From NCBI RefSeq assembly GCF_004011885.1, contig NZ_SBEF01000010.1:1-64000 (forward strand): a stretch of 64,000 nucleotides of DNA, written 5' to 3'. Source of the DNA: Serratia microhaemolytica (GTDB lineage Bacteria > Pseudomonadota > Gammaproteobacteria > Enterobacterales > Enterobacteriaceae). Below the pieces are notes generated by a model that did no database searches, had not been told where the DNA came from, and saw only the letters and a list, made by a program, of their open reading frames with translations. Position numbers and translations under genes: made by a program. Each line of letters opens with the position of its first letter. Position 1 is the first letter of the stretch. This document shows, one piece after another, positions 18,074 to 27,650 of the stretch.

Positions 18074-18376
18074 TTAAACCTCATCGCCTGAATAGTAAAA
18101 AAGCAGGTGGTCGCTAGTGAATTTTTCCCAGTGCGGATATTCATCATCACGGGTGATAAAGGCAAAATTCCCGGCGTTACCCGCTAAGTAAGCTGGCAGC
18201 AACAGCATTGATGGCATAGCCCGTTGATTTTGTATCAATAGCATGTCATCACGTGCGATCGACACACTCATCACATCGATGGATATCATCTTAACGGTAA
18301 TTTCGTAGCGATGATCACCAAGCCGAATGGTTAAGCTCTGATTTGGCACCGCTTCAAGATTGACTTGTTGTGGCAT
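18074..18376 (-). CDS. Small phage tail protein, unknown function
   Basis: A 100-residue protein starting MPQQVNLEAVPNQSLTIRLG and ending DHLLFYYSGDEV, predicted mainly beta. Proteins of this size and pattern sit between the tape measure and hub in many contractile-tail phages (perhaps DUF6983), but I cannot assign a function. It directly follows the preceding gene with no gap. Confidence 0.65.
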   Translation of the reverse strand: MPQQVNLEAVPNQSLTIRLGDHRYEITVKMISIDVMSVSIARDDMLLIQNQRAMPSMLLLPAYLAGNAGNFAFITRDDEYPHWEKFTSDHLLFYYSGDEV

Positions 18377-18625
18377 TTATCCTCCTGGGAACAGTGCATT
18401 GAGTTTCTCATCGGCCATGTTGTATAGCTTTTTCGTTACAGTCTGCTGAGTGGCTTTCTGCTCTCCGCGCTGCACTGTGCTGGCGTCGCGTGGGTCAAGT
18501 ACCTTCTCCTGTGGTAGTGCTTGGTACTGGGTAGTGACTATTTTCGCCTCTTTGAGCTTGATGATCAGCATTATGCTGTCAATTTGCTCTGGCGTTTGCT
18601 CGTGGGGTATCGCTTGCAGTGCCAT
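18377..18625 (-). CDS. Small phage protein, possibly the end of a truncated tape-measure gene
   Basis: An 82-residue, mostly helical and Gln-rich protein ending YNMADEKLNALFPGG. It stands where a phage tape-measure gene normally ends. It may be a short independent tail gene or the left-over 3' part of a deleted longer gene, and the sequence alone cannot tell. The 13 bases separating it from the next gene upstream are a candidate deletion junction. Confidence 0.5.
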   Translation of the reverse strand: MALQAIPHEQTPEQIDSIMLIIKLKEAKIVTTQYQALPQEKVLDPRDASTVQRGEQKATQQTVTKKLYNMADEKLNALFPGG

Positions 18626-18637
18626 ATTGCTGTACCA

Positions 18638-18898
18638 CTACACTCCCATCTTTTTAGGATACTCTGCATAGAACGTAACCTTGCCCGCTTTGCTGAAATC
18701 AATGCGTAGATAGCTGTCTTTCTCATACTTAGACCGTCGAGATTGTCCTTGGTGTTTGAGTATGGTTTTTACCGCAGTAACACAGATCCGTATGTCCGAG
18801 CTTGTATAGGGGGGCTTGCACCCTTCCCAACGTTCTAACGCGCTCAAAAAATCATCATTATTTGGCTTTTCGGGGTGATGTGTTACAGTGTGCGGCAT
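18638..18898 (-). CDS. Hypothetical phage protein, first gene after the SOS-type promoter
   Basis: An 86-residue, basic protein (MPHTVTHHPEKPNNDDFLSAL... YAEYPKKMGV) I do not recognise. ATG 18898 has a good ribosome site (AAGGAA). It is the first sizeable gene behind the LexA-type promoter at 19016-19045 and is cotranscribed with the tail module if nothing terminates in between. Genes at this place in prophages are often SOS-induced regulators, but nothing in the sequence shows that here. Confidence 0.55.
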   Translation of the reverse strand: MPHTVTHHPEKPNNDDFLSALERWEGCKPPYTSSDIRICVTAVKTILKHQGQSRRSKYEKDSYLRIDFSKAGKVTFYAEYPKKMGV

Positions 18899-18907
18899 TG
18901 AAATTCC

Positions 18908-18964
18908 TTATCCCATGCCCTGCGGTGAAAAAAGCTCACACATGAGGGTTTTTAGGAGGTTCAT
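18908..18964 (-). CDS. Possible 18-codon leader peptide
   Basis: Between the SOS-type promoter and the 86-residue gene a short frame reads MNLLKTLMCELFSPQGMG. It ends 10 bases before the next ATG. Its own ribosome site is poor, so translation is unproven. Confidence 0.25.
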   Translation of the reverse strand: MNLLKTLMCELFSPQGMG

Positions 18965-19015
18965 TTTCTGTATGTGTTGCGGTTTTGTGTTGCTACGCTA
19001 AGTGTATCAGTGTTT

Positions 19016-19045
19016 TTTATACTGTACAAACCCACAGAAAGTTAA
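19016..19045 (-). promoter_or_regulatory. Minus-strand promoter with an embedded LexA-type operator
   Basis: On the minus strand there is a -35 TTAACT (19040-19045), an 18-bp spacer and a -10 TATAAA (19016-19021). The spacer holds CTGT-N8-ACAG (19022-19037; plus strand CTGTACAAACCCACAG), the core of an SOS box. Position between -35 and -10 is typical of LexA-repressed promoters. It faces the hypothetical gene and tail module. Confidence 0.7.
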
Positions 19046-19094
19046 CCACAGTAAGGAATGCAAAAAGCAATTAACCAATTGATTAAAATAGATA

Positions 19095-19163
19095 AAAAAG
19101 GCAACTGACTGAAGTGGCTCTATTAATTACCACCCGCTGCATTAATTGTGATATGTGTGAACC
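19095..19163 (+). repeat. Right attachment-site repeat (attR-like), 5' end of yfhL
   Basis: Second copy of the 69-bp repeat at 10573-10641, one mismatch. This copy continues into the complete yfhL, so integration swapped the upstream region of the gene for phage DNA while rebuilding the coding sequence. Confidence 0.85.
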
Positions 19164-19374
19164 TGAATGCCCTAACCAAGCAATTTCAATGGGTGAGCAG
19201 ATATACCAGATCGACAGTAGTCGTTGTACTGAATGTGTTGGCCATTACAACGTACCGACCTGTCAACAGGTCTGTCCGATCGACAATACTATCATCACGG
19301 ATCCAGAACAGATCGAAAGCCAAGAGCAGTTGTGGGAGAAGTTCGTTCTACTGCACCACAGTGATCAGCTTTGA
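19114..19374 (+). CDS. yfhL: YfhL 2[4Fe-4S] ferredoxin-like protein
   Basis: Small cytoplasmic ferredoxin of 86 residues, the E. coli length. The N-terminal cluster motif CINCDMCEPECPN (from residue 9) and the second group CTECVGHYNVPTCQQVCP give all expected Cys ligands, with the long insertion between Cys residues typical of the Alvin-type ferredoxins. It starts with GTG and ends LLHHSDQL. Its first 17 codons lie in the prophage attachment repeat, and its native promoter is now 8.5 kb away at the left junction, so expression may depend on phage DNA. Convergent with acpS. Confidence 0.93.
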   Translation: MALLITTRCINCDMCEPECPNQAISMGEQIYQIDSSRCTECVGHYNVPTCQQVCPIDNTIITDPEQIESQEQLWEKFVLLHHSDQL

Positions 19375-19397
19375 TTAGCAGTAGGTAGCAATACTCA

Positions 19398-19781
19398 TCA
19401 GTTGCCTTCAATGATCACTGTCGCACACGCATAGCTGCGTTCATCGGCCAAAGAGACATGGATCTTGTCCACGCCCATTTCTATTGCCAACTCGGCAGCG
19501 CGTTGGTGCAATCGGAGGTTTGGCTTACCAAGATCATCATTGAACACTTCAAATTGATTAAAGGCCAAACCATTGCGAAAACCGGTACCAAAAGCCTTTG
19601 CTGCTGCTTCTTTCACTGCAAACCGTTTGGCTAGAAAGCGGATTGGCTGTTGATGCTGACAATAGAGCACCCACTCGGCCGGTGACAATATGCGACGAGC
19701 AAGACGCTCTCCACTACGCGCAATCACCGCTGAGATACGATCTATCTCAACGATGTCAGTGCCTAATCCAAGTAACGCCAT
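19398..19781 (-). CDS. acpS: Holo-[acyl-carrier-protein] synthase
   Basis: Transfers 4'-phosphopantetheine from CoA to acyl carrier protein, activating fatty acid synthesis. The 127-residue product has the phosphopantetheinyl transferase signature GLGTDIVEI with its metal-binding Asp (residues 5-13) and [20 protein letters not shown] (about 45-65). The longer frame adds six codons; ATG 19781 gives the conserved MALLGLGTD and overlaps the pdxJ stop (TAATG), as in E. coli. Confidence 0.96.
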   Translation of the reverse strand: MALLGLGTDIVEIDRISAVIARSGERLARRILSPAEWVLYCQHQQPIRFLAKRFAVKEAAAKAFGTGFRNGLAFNQFEVFNDDLGKPNLRLHQRAAELAIEMGVDKIHVSLADERSYACATVIIEGN

Positions 19782-20512
19782 TAACGACGCGCCTGCCACA
19801 TCAGTTTCTTCATCTCGGCCACAGCATTTGCCAGTCCACTGATGACCGCCTGACCAATAATGGCATGGCCGATGTTAAGTTCATAAAGCTCAGGCAATGC
19901 TGCTATCGGCTGTACATTGTGGTAGGACAAACCATGCCCAGCATTGACTTTCAGCCCTTTACCTGCCGCATAAGTCGCCGCTTTAGCAATCCGTTTTAAC
20001 TCAGTTTGCATCGCTAACTCACTCTCTGCTTCAGCATAGCTACCAGTATGAATTTCAATATAGCTAGCACCAACAGCAACTGCGGCATCAATCTGACGGT
20101 GATCTGCATCGATAAACAGCGAAACTTGGATCCCTGCCTGAGTCAAGCGCTCAACCGCAATCGTCATCTTGTCTAACTGGCTAGCAACATCCAAGCCACC
20201 CTCTGTTGTCACCTCTTGCCGTTTTTCTGGCACTAGGCAGCAGAATTGGGGCTTTAGCTCGATGGCAATATCTAACATTTCATCGGTTACTGCCATTTCC
20301 AAATTCATCCGCGTTTGGATAGTCTGACGTAAAATACGCACATCACGATCGGTGATGTGGCGGCGATCTTCACGCAAATGAACAGTAATACCATCAGCAC
20401 CAGCCTGCTCAGCAATAAAAGCCGCCTGCACCGGATCAGGATAGTCAGTCCCGCGCGCATTACGTAAAGTTGCAATATGGTCGATATTCACACCCAACAA
20501 TAAATCAGCCAT
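19781..20512 (-). CDS. pdxJ: Pyridoxine 5'-phosphate synthase
   Basis: Last ring-closing step of vitamin B6 synthesis, condensing deoxyxylulose 5-phosphate with the PdxA product. The 243-residue TIM-barrel protein keeps [16 protein letters not shown] at its start, the catalytic-region [28 protein letters not shown] and the phosphate-binding [11 protein letters not shown]. Overlaps acpS by one base. Upstream recO is separated by 149 bases. Confidence 0.96.
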   Translation of the reverse strand: MADLLLGVNIDHIATLRNARGTDYPDPVQAAFIAEQAGADGITVHLREDRRHITDRDVRILRQTIQTRMNLEMAVTDEMLDIAIELKPQFCCLVPEKRQEVTTEGGLDVASQLDKMTIAVERLTQAGIQVSLFIDADHRQIDAAVAVGASYIEIHTGSYAEAESELAMQTELKRIAKAATYAAGKGLKVNAGHGLSYHNVQPIAALPELYELNIGHAIIGQAVISGLANAVAEMKKLMWQARR

Positions 20513-20661
20513 GATAATCCTCTAAAACAAATCATTTTCAATAACTGTAGTTTACATCGCGGCTTTCAGTGGCAAAAGAGAAATAACGACAACTGACCGA
20601 GTCAGGGGGATATGTTGTGCGTTTGTTCGATATCTAACAAAGCAACTGAGGAAAACTTTTA

Positions 20662-21393
20662 TTAAACCTCATCAATCGGCGAATCAGGTTGCTTACGCAC
20701 AAACTGACGAAATAATTCCCGACTTTTTAATGGTCTATTACCAAGATAAGGCTTTAATGCCAAGCGGGTAAAGCGTTTAGCCGCTCGAAGTGTAATCTGA
20801 TCAGGAAATTGTCGTTCTGCCAATGCCCTCAATTCGCGCCCAGTAAAACTGTGATGGTCAATCACTAAGCTTGCAATAAAACCTTTCTCTTCACGATACC
20901 GATAACTCATGGCATCATCGATCGGCTGTCCGCTGCCGGCGCAGTGGAGAAAATCCAAGCCATAGCCGAGATGCGTGAGCAATGCCAGTTCAAATTGCCT
21001 CAGTGCTTGTTCCGGAGAGCCCCCCTCACTCGCCAATGCTTGCAAACAAGCTAAATAGTCAAAAAACAGTGCCTGATAGTCACCCTCTTGCTCCAGTACT
21101 CGAGAGAGTAGTTCATTGATATAGAGTGCGCTGTAAAGCATTGAACCAACTAACGGTAAACCGAGCGAGATCGCCTCCGCCGAACGTAAGATCTTAATCT
21201 CGCCACGTCCCCCCCAACGTACTAACAGCGGAATAAACGGTTGTAAGCAGCCTTTTAAAGGCGAACGGCGACTGCGTACACCTTTTGCCAACAGCCGCAC
21301 TCGACCATGATTCTCGGTGAACAGATCGAGTAACAAACTGCTTTCACTATAGGGACGTGCATGTAGGACAAAAGCGCGTTGCCAACTCTCCAT
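20662..21393 (-). CDS. recO: DNA repair protein RecO
   Basis: Recombination mediator that, with RecF and RecR (recR is at 53717), loads RecA on SSB-coated gaps and anneals strands. The 243-residue product has an N-terminal OB fold (about 1-80, [32 protein letters not shown]) and a helical C-terminal domain with [13 protein letters not shown] and [15 protein letters not shown]. It lies 8 bases downstream of era, in the rnc-era-recO operon. Confidence 0.95.
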   Translation of the reverse strand: MESWQRAFVLHARPYSESSLLLDLFTENHGRVRLLAKGVRSRRSPLKGCLQPFIPLLVRWGGRGEIKILRSAEAISLGLPLVGSMLYSALYINELLSRVLEQEGDYQALFFDYLACLQALASEGGSPEQALRQFELALLTHLGYGLDFLHCAGSGQPIDDAMSYRYREEKGFIASLVIDHHSFTGRELRALAERQFPDQITLRAAKRFTRLALKPYLGNRPLKSRELFRQFVRKQPDSPIDEV

Positions 21394-21401
21394 CAGAAAA
21401 A

Positions 21402-22310
21402 CTACTTCACATCGTCAACGTAACCCAAGCTGCTCAATGCTCGTTCGTCATCCGCCCAGCCTGACTTCACTTTTACCCATAGCTCCAAGTGGATCTTACT
21501 GTCGAACATACGTTCCATATCTTGGCGCGACTCAATGCCGATTGTTTTGATCTTGCTACCTTTGTTGCCAATTACCATTTTTTTCTGGCCTTCACGCTCC
21601 ACCAGAATCAAACCATGCACATCGTAACCACCACGATCATTGGCCGCGAAACGTTCAATTTCTACCGTGACTGAATAGGGCAGTTCCTCTCCGAGAAAGC
21701 GCATCAATTTCTCACGAATAATTTCGGAGGCCATAAACCGCTGGGAACGATCTGTAATGTAATCCTCTGGAAAATGGTGTTCAGCTTCTGGCAATAAACG
21801 CCGCACGATATCTGCTATTGTTGCCAGATTGTCTCCTTTTTCTGCCGAGATTGGCACAATATCAAGAAACTGCATCTGCTGGCTGAGAAAAGCCATATGG
21901 GGCAGTAACTGTGTTTTATCAACAACATTATCAATCTTATTGATCGCCAACAATACTGGGCACTTCACACCGCGCAACTTGTTAAGCACCATCTCGTCAT
22001 CAGCCGTCCAGTGCGTACCTTCAACGACAAAAATCACCAATTCAACATCACTAAGTGAACTACTTGCCGCACGATTCATTAACCGGTTGATTGCCCGTTT
22101 CTCTTCAATATGCAGCCCTGGGGTATCAACGTAGATCGCTTGGTAGGCCCCTTCGGTATGGATACCCATAATGCGATGGCGTGTAGTCTGTGCCTTACGT
22201 GAGGTGATCGAGACTTTTTGCCCGAGTAGCTGGTTCAGTAATGTCGATTTCCCGACATTAGGACGACCAACGATAGAAATAAAACCGCAATACTGTTTTT
22301 GCTCGCTCAT
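21402..22310 (-). CDS. era: GTPase Era
   Basis: Essential GTPase for 30S maturation that binds the 3' end of 16S rRNA. The 302-residue product has an N-terminal G domain with P-loop GRPNVGKST (about 15-23), DTPG at G3 and NKID at G4, and a C-terminal KH domain with [13 protein letters not shown]. The start overlaps the rnc stop by 4 bases (ATGA), indicating translational coupling. Confidence 0.97.
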   Translation of the reverse strand: MSEQKQYCGFISIVGRPNVGKSTLLNQLLGQKVSITSRKAQTTRHRIMGIHTEGAYQAIYVDTPGLHIEEKRAINRLMNRAASSSLSDVELVIFVVEGTHWTADDEMVLNKLRGVKCPVLLAINKIDNVVDKTQLLPHMAFLSQQMQFLDIVPISAEKGDNLATIADIVRRLLPEAEHHFPEDYITDRSQRFMASEIIREKLMRFLGEELPYSVTVEIERFAANDRGGYDVHGLILVEREGQKKMVIGNKGSKIKTIGIESRQDMERMFDSKIHLELWVKVKSGWADDERALSSLGYVDDVK

Positions 22311-22987
22311 TCAAGTTCCAGTTTTTTCAGTGCCTGTTTTGCTGCTTCCTGTTCCGCTTTACGACGACTGGAAGCAATACCAACCACCGGCTGTTCCAGC
22401 CCGCTGATCTGACAATGAATAGTAAATTCCTGATCATGTGCCTCGCCGCGAACCTGCACCACTAAATAGTTCGGTAGCGGTAAATGTCTTCCTTGCAAAA
22501 ACTCCTGTAGGCGTGTTTTCGGATCTTTCTGCTTATCCCCCGGACTGATCTGTTCTAGCCGGCTGTGATACCAAGTCAGGATCAAGCGTTCAACTGTTTG
22601 AATGTCACTATCCAGCAAAACACCCCCGATCAATGCTTCCATGGTATCAGCAAGGATTGATTCACGCCGAAAACCACCGCTTTTCAATTCACCAGGTCCT
22701 AAACGCAAGCATTCGCCCAGATCAAATTCACGCGCCAGTTCAGCCAGCGTATTACCTCTCACCAAAGTCGCTCGCATTCGACTCATATCCCCTTCATTAA
22801 CATGGGGGAAACGCTGATAGAGGGTATTGGCAATGACAAAACTGAGAATCGAATCGCCCAAAAACTCAAGCCGTTCATTATGCTTGCTACTGGCACTGCG
22901 ATGGGTGAGTGCCTGTAGTAACAGCTCCTGCTGCTGGAATGTGTAGCCTAGCTTACGCTGCAACCGGTTTATTACAATCGGGTTCAT
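22307..22987 (-). CDS. rnc: Ribonuclease III
   Basis: Double-strand RNA endonuclease that processes the rRNA precursor and many mRNAs. The 226-residue protein has the signature [11 protein letters not shown] (about 38-48) with catalytic acidic residues, a second acidic site in the [10 protein letters not shown] stretch, and a C-terminal dsRNA-binding domain ending [22 protein letters not shown] (only its end ALKKLELE is diagnostic here). First gene of rnc-era-recO, 124 bases after lepB. Confidence 0.97.
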   Translation of the reverse strand: MNPIVINRLQRKLGYTFQQQELLLQALTHRSASSKHNERLEFLGDSILSFVIANTLYQRFPHVNEGDMSRMRATLVRGNTLAELAREFDLGECLRLGPGELKSGGFRRESILADTMEALIGGVLLDSDIQTVERLILTWYHSRLEQISPGDKQKDPKTRLQEFLQGRHLPLPNYLVVQVRGEAHDQEFTIHCQISGLEQPVVGIASSRRKAEQEAAKQALKKLELE

Positions 22988-23111
22988 GAGTTACCAATAG
23001 GTCAATAATACGTCAAAATGTCCAACAGAGTGTGAGTGCCACTTTGACCAGTGGCAGCCAAAATAGCGCTCTCTTCGAAGTGCACGCCAACAGCAACGTT
23101 AAGCAAACTAA

Positions 23112-24083
23112 TTAATGGATACCGCCAATCCGACTGAATCGGATGCCGGTAGGCCATTCACCTGGCTGTTTCTCAAAACTCATCCAGATAGCAGTCGCCC
23201 TGCCAACCAAATTTCTTTCCGGCACAAAACCCCAATAGCGACTATCTGCACTATTATTACGGTTATCACCCATCATAAAGTAGTGACCTGCTGGAACGAT
23301 CCATTCAGCGAAAGGCATTCCGTCTTGTCGATGATAAGCCCCGATCTGATCCTGCACTCCAGGGACCAATAAAATACGATGGCTAACCTCACCCAATGTT
23401 TCGTGACGTTGCATCAGCCGAATGCCACCCTCTGGCACGCGCTGACTAACTGGAACCTGCACAAAACGCCCACTGGCTTCAGCCATCCCATTACGCGAGA
23501 ATATTTGTACAAAATCGCTCTCTTCAACTCTGCCATAACTAAACGGTAGCGGTTGTTCGCAAGGCGCTGCACCACACGATGGCCATACCACCACTTGCTT
23601 AGCCACCGGATCATAAGTGACACGGTCACCAGGTAGCCCAACCACACGTTTGATATAGTCTAAACTTGGATCTTTGGGAAACTTGAATACCGCAATATCA
23701 CCGCGTTTTGGCTGTCCAGTTTTAATCAGTGTGGTCTGAGTGATCGGATCTTTAATTCCATAAGCGAATTTCTCCACTAGGATGAAGTCACCGATCAACA
23801 ACGTCGGCATCATCGAACCTGACGGAATTTGAAATGGTTCATAAATAAATGAACGCACAACAAATACCACCAACAGCACTGGAAAAAATGAAGCAAATGT
23901 ATCCGCCCAACCAGAACTTACTGCTTTGGCCACCGTCTGTGGATCAATCGCATCTCCGTTCTGCTCATGAAGCGCAGCAAACTTGGCTCTACGTGCTGGT
24001 GCCCACTTGAAACGTTCAAAACACCAGATGATACCGGTTACCAATGTTGCAATCGCCAATATCAGGGCAAACTTATTCGCCAT
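23112..24083 (-). CDS. lepB: Signal peptidase I
   Basis: Inner-membrane Ser/Lys protease that cleaves signal peptides of exported proteins. The 323-residue product starts with a transmembrane helix (ANKFALILAIATLVTGIIW), a cytoplasmic loop and a second membrane segment (TFASFFPVLLVVFVVRSFI). The catalytic Ser lies in PSGSMMPTL (near 91) and the general-base Lys in DYIKRVVGLPGDRV (near 146). The conserved GDNRNNSADSR is near residue 273. Downstream of lepA in the usual lepA-lepB operon, 32 bases apart. Confidence 0.97.
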   Translation of the reverse strand: MANKFALILAIATLVTGIIWCFERFKWAPARRAKFAALHEQNGDAIDPQTVAKAVSSGWADTFASFFPVLLVVFVVRSFIYEPFQIPSGSMMPTLLIGDFILVEKFAYGIKDPITQTTLIKTGQPKRGDIAVFKFPKDPSLDYIKRVVGLPGDRVTYDPVAKQVVVWPSCGAAPCEQPLPFSYGRVEESDFVQIFSRNGMAEASGRFVQVPVSQRVPEGGIRLMQRHETLGEVSHRILLVPGVQDQIGAYHRQDGMPFAEWIVPAGHYFMMGDNRNNSADSRYWGFVPERNLVGRATAIWMSFEKQPGEWPTGIRFSRIGGIH

Positions 24084-24115
24084 GTAAACTCCCTATCTTA
24101 GGTCAGCTTATGCTG

Positions 24116-25912
24116 TTATTTATCTTTGCCAACGTGCAAAATAGCCAAAAACGCCTCTTGTGGTAATTCAACATTACCTACCTGCTTCATGCGTTTTTTA
24201 CCCTCTTTCTGCTTCTGCAGTAGTTTCTTCTTACGACTGACATCACCACCATAACACTTGGCAAGCACGTTTTTGCGCAGTTGCTTAACCGTAGAGCGAG
24301 CAATTACATGAGTACCAATCGCTGCTTGGATAGCAATATCAAATTGCTGGCGAGGGATCAGATCTTTCATTTTATCAACCAACTCACGACCACGGTATTG
24401 CGCATTGTCACGATGTGTGATCAGCGCCAGCGCATCCACTCGCTCACCATTTATCAACACGTCAACACGCACCATATTCGATGCCTGAAAACGCTTAAAA
24501 CCATAATCAAGCGATGCATAACCGCGTGAAGTCGACTTTAGCCGATCGAAGAAATCAAGCACCACTTCTGCCATCGGAATTTCATAAGTCAGCGCGACCT
24601 GGTTGCCGTGATATACCATATTGGTTTGTACACCACGCTTTTCAACACACAAGGTGATCACATTCCCCAAATACTCCTGCGGCATCAACATATGACACTC
24701 GGCGATCGGTTCACGCAATTCAGCAATGTTATTTAGCGGTGGCAACTTTGACGGGCTATCAACGTAGATGATCTCTTTGCCTGTTGTTTCAACTTCATAC
24801 ACTACTGTCGGTGCGGTAGTGATCAGTTCCAAGTCATATTCACGTTCCAACCGCTCTTGGATAATTTCCATATGCAACAAACCAAGAAAGCCGCAACGGA
24901 AACCAAAACCCAATGCGGTAGAACTTTCTGGCTCGTAGAATAGCGAGGCATCATTCAAGCTTAGCTTTCCAAGCGCGTCTCGGAAAGCTTCATAATCATC
25001 AGAGCTGATCGGGAATAGTCCGGCATAGACCTGTGGTTTGACCTTTTTAAATCCAGGTAACATCTGTTCCGCTGGTTGGCGAGCCAGCGTCAAGGTATCA
25101 CCCACTGGGGCACCAAGAATGTCCTTGATTGCACAGACTAACCAGCCCACCTCCCCACAACTCAAAACATCGCGATCAACACGTTTTGGTGTGAAGATAC
25201 CTAACCGATCGGCATTGTAGACCTGCCCAGTGCTCATCACTTTGATCTTGTCGCCTTTACGCAAGGTACCGTTTTTTACGCGGATCAATGACACCACACC
25301 AAGGTAATTATCGAACCATGAGTCGATAATCAATGCCTGTAGTGGTGCTTCAGGATCGCCTTGTGGTGCTGGAATATCACGGACTAAACGCTCTAGTACA
25401 TCGGGTACCCCAACGCCGGTTTTAGCCGAACAGCGCACAGCATCAGTCGCATCAATACCAACAATATCCTCAATCTCCTGTGCAGCACGATCGGGATCTG
25501 CTGCTGGCAAATCGATTTTGTTCAGTACTGGTACAACCTCAAGATCCATATCCAACGCAGTGTAACAATTAGCCAATGTCTGTGCTTCTACCCCTTGCCC
25601 TGCATCAACAACCAGCAGCGCACCTTCGCAGGCAGCCAAGGAGCGGGACACCTCATAAGAGAAGTCAACATGGCCAGGGGTATCAATAAAATTGAGCTGA
25701 TACACTTGGCCATCGTTGGCTTTATAGTCCAGCGTTACACTCTGTGCTTTTATCGTAATACCACGCTCACGCTCCAGATCCATCGAGTCGAGAACTTGTT
25801 CGGCCATTTCACGGTCACTCAAACCACCACAAATCTGGATGATACGATCAGACAAGGTCGATTTACCGTGGTCAATATGAGCAATGATGGAGAAGTTTCT
25901 TATGTATTTCAT
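24116..25912 (-). CDS. lepA: Elongation factor 4 (LepA)
   Basis: Translational GTPase related to EF-G that acts on stalled or initiating ribosomes and helps 30S biogenesis. The 598-residue product begins [22 protein letters not shown] with P-loop AHIDHGKS, switch residues [16 protein letters not shown] and NKIDLP. The C-terminus has the LepA-specific basic domain [22 protein letters not shown] (key part [16 protein letters not shown]). It precedes lepB. Confidence 0.97.
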   Translation of the reverse strand: MKYIRNFSIIAHIDHGKSTLSDRIIQICGGLSDREMAEQVLDSMDLERERGITIKAQSVTLDYKANDGQVYQLNFIDTPGHVDFSYEVSRSLAACEGALLVVDAGQGVEAQTLANCYTALDMDLEVVPVLNKIDLPAADPDRAAQEIEDIVGIDATDAVRCSAKTGVGVPDVLERLVRDIPAPQGDPEAPLQALIIDSWFDNYLGVVSLIRVKNGTLRKGDKIKVMSTGQVYNADRLGIFTPKRVDRDVLSCGEVGWLVCAIKDILGAPVGDTLTLARQPAEQMLPGFKKVKPQVYAGLFPISSDDYEAFRDALGKLSLNDASLFYEPESSTALGFGFRCGFLGLLHMEIIQERLEREYDLELITTAPTVVYEVETTGKEIIYVDSPSKLPPLNNIAELREPIAECHMLMPQEYLGNVITLCVEKRGVQTNMVYHGNQVALTYEIPMAEVVLDFFDRLKSTSRGYASLDYGFKRFQASNMVRVDVLINGERVDALALITHRDNAQYRGRELVDKMKDLIPRQQFDIAIQAAIGTHVIARSTVKQLRKNVLAKCYGGDVSRKKKLLQKQKEGKKRMKQVGNVELPQEAFLAILHVGKDK

Positions 25913-26200
25913 TTAACTCTTTTTTCTCAGATTAATCGCTTACGTTTTTAATCAATGGATATTGTGAGAATGATAAATCAACACATCCACATGGCATGGC
26001 TGGCATCTTACACTGTCTGTGCGTTCGACGAAAGCATAGCAAACCCAAGTCTATCGGTAACGCTAACGCCTGTAGGCTAGGCTGTTACTTGAATGACATC
26101 ATGAATATTTTCTAACCCGCGATGATTGTTCAGCGGAACAGGGGCAGAGCTTGGCAAAACTGTTGAAGATTGCCACCGAGAGTTTTACCACTCGCTACAA
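25913..26200. other. Intergenic region between rseC and lepA
   Basis: About 290 bases with no gene visible in either strand beyond frames that are shadows of rseC. It should carry the lepA-lepB promoter; I could not pin it down. Confidence 0.4.
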
Positions 26201-26695
26201 TCACGATGAGAGTTGGATAGAGTGTGGAGGATGGCTCTCCTGTGCAACACGCGAGGAATTTGGCAACGGCAACACCTGCAACAACACCGGCTGCCAACCA
26301 CCTCTTTTGGACAACTTTGGTGCGAGATACCTGGCCAGCAAAAACGCCACAGAACCACCAAATATTGCACCGCATAACGCAGCAATATCATTGTCAAACT
26401 GCCACTGGAGTAGCGCTGCACCGAACAATAAACCCAACAACGGGGTGATATAAACCAGCGCAGCAGAACGCAATAGATTCGTGGTTACTAGCCCCAGTTC
26501 GACCTGCTGACCTGGTCGCAACGGCTGAGCCACAGTCAACTGTAACTGATTTCTGTGTTCAGTGGCTGCACTGCCAACTACCCCTGCAGCACAATTGGAA
26601 CGTGATTGACACCCAGCACAACTACTGTTTAGCTGGCATTGTACAACAGCAACACCGTGCTGCCAGGACTGCACTGTTGCCCAAATCCTGATCAT
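26201..26695 (-). CDS. rseC: RseC, SoxR-reducing/sigma-E operon membrane protein
   Basis: Inner-membrane protein of the rpoE operon with a minor role in sigma-E activity and in reducing SoxR. The 164-residue product keeps the N-terminal cysteine cluster SSCAGCQSRSNC (about 24-35) and two membrane helices, AALVYITPLLGLLFGAALL and AALCGAIFGGSVAFLLA. The start overlaps the rseB stop. The tail after residue 145 is unlike E. coli RseC. Confidence 0.92.
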   Translation of the reverse strand: MIRIWATVQSWQHGVAVVQCQLNSSCAGCQSRSNCAAGVVGSAATEHRNQLQLTVAQPLRPGQQVELGLVTTNLLRSAALVYITPLLGLLFGAALLQWQFDNDIAALCGAIFGGSVAFLLARYLAPKLSKRGGWQPVLLQVLPLPNSSRVAQESHPPHSIQLSS

Positions 26696-27648
26696 TGTGC
26701 TTGAACCTTAAAAGAGAGACTGCTGGCAATCCGTTTTGCTGTTGACGGCGGTAGTTCACCCACCACCGTGATTTCATTACCATTGCGCGTTTCAGTCTGA
26801 ATGGTGCGGCGACCTTGACGATAAAACTGCTGCCCCACATTACTACCGGACGGGCTGATATTGACGGAAAAACTAAACAAACCATCGCTATAAAGGCGAG
26901 ACTCAACAGGTTCACTGATATTGGGCAACTTACGGCGGCTACGAGCCACCTCATGCATTCCGGCCGGCACCCATCCGATACTCCAATCAAGCTCGACGTT
27001 CTCTGCTGCTGGCAGTGAAAGCCGTGGCGGTGAGCTGATGCTGAGCAGTTCTTGCATTTCGCTTTTTACCTGCTCTCCCTCCAACAGAGAAATCACACGG
27101 TATTGCTCCAACGGCTCACCATCACGATCAAGTAATTCAATGCGTAACGGCAGTTTAGTGACGCTATCAATCCAAATGACATAGCTATAGCGTGAACCGT
27201 CGCGGGCAACAATGCGGAATGCTTCCGACAAACGATCAGCAATACGATTTCGGCCGACTGGAATAAAATCGTAATACTTCTCCAAGTAGCTAAAATCAGC
27301 AAACACTATCGCGGGCAGCGCATCAACAATATGGTCACCCGCTAGCGTGAACGCTTCCAATCCAGGTTCAAAATAGCTGATACCACCAATATGGCTGACC
27401 ACTTCACGCCGTGGTCCATCCATATGCAAAAGTTGCCCTAGCGGCTGCTTGTCAATCACTGCATGTCGATAGCGCAGGGAATCAATACCCTGCTTGCTGA
27501 TGCTAATGTAGGAAATTTCATAGTCGAGTGAACGACCAGCACGGCTCATCTGTTGCAGCACATCCACTGGCTGTGGATTCGCGTGTGCAATGCCAAATGA
27601 GAACAGAGTGGCCGTTACAATACAAAGGCAAGAACAGAGTGTTTTCAT
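26692..27648 (-). CDS. rseB: RseB, periplasmic sensor of the sigma-E pathway
   Basis: Periplasmic protein that binds RseA and shields it from DegS until lipopolysaccharide intermediates bind RseB. The 318-residue product has a cleavable signal peptide ending GIAHA, an LolA-like domain (conserved ISYFEPGLEAFTL, RYSYVIWIDSVTKLP) and a C-terminal domain with RLYSDGLFSFSVN and GELPPSTAKRIA. I start at ATG 27648 rather than the GTG one codon upstream, which overlaps the rseA stop. Confidence 0.95.
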   Translation of the reverse strand: MKTLCSCLCIVTATLFSFGIAHANPQPVDVLQQMSRAGRSLDYEISYISISKQGIDSLRYRHAVIDKQPLGQLLHMDGPRREVVSHIGGISYFEPGLEAFTLAGDHIVDALPAIVFADFSYLEKYYDFIPVGRNRIADRLSEAFRIVARDGSRYSYVIWIDSVTKLPLRIELLDRDGEPLEQYRVISLLEGEQVKSEMQELLSISSPPRLSLPAAENVELDWSIGWVPAGMHEVARSRRKLPNISEPVESRLYSDGLFSFSVNISPSGSNVGQQFYRQGRRTIQTETRNGNEITVVGELPPSTAKRIASSLSFKVQAQ

Positions 27649-27650
27649 CA

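Larger units (their letters stand above)
10573..19163. mobile_element. Prophage remnant (tail/baseplate module plus hicAB) in yfhL
   Basis: About 8.5 kb between two 69-bp repeats. The content is phage-like: baseplate hub, spike, gp25-like wedge, J-like protein, DUF2612-like protein and tail fibre on the minus strand, with a cargo gene among them and hicAB at the left end on the plus strand. No integrase, repressor, terminase, capsid, sheath, tube, tape-measure or lysis gene is visible, so it cannot form a phage by itself. The reading frames it keeps are open. A likely deletion junction is the 13-base gap near 18626-18637, where the right-end genes meet the tail operon. Confidence 0.85.

Noticed and set aside
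11588-18898. Complete tailocin (phage-tail bacteriocin) cluster
   Set aside because: Only baseplate, spike and fibre genes are present. Sheath, tube, tape measure, chaperones and lysis genes are missing, so no particle could form from these genes alone.
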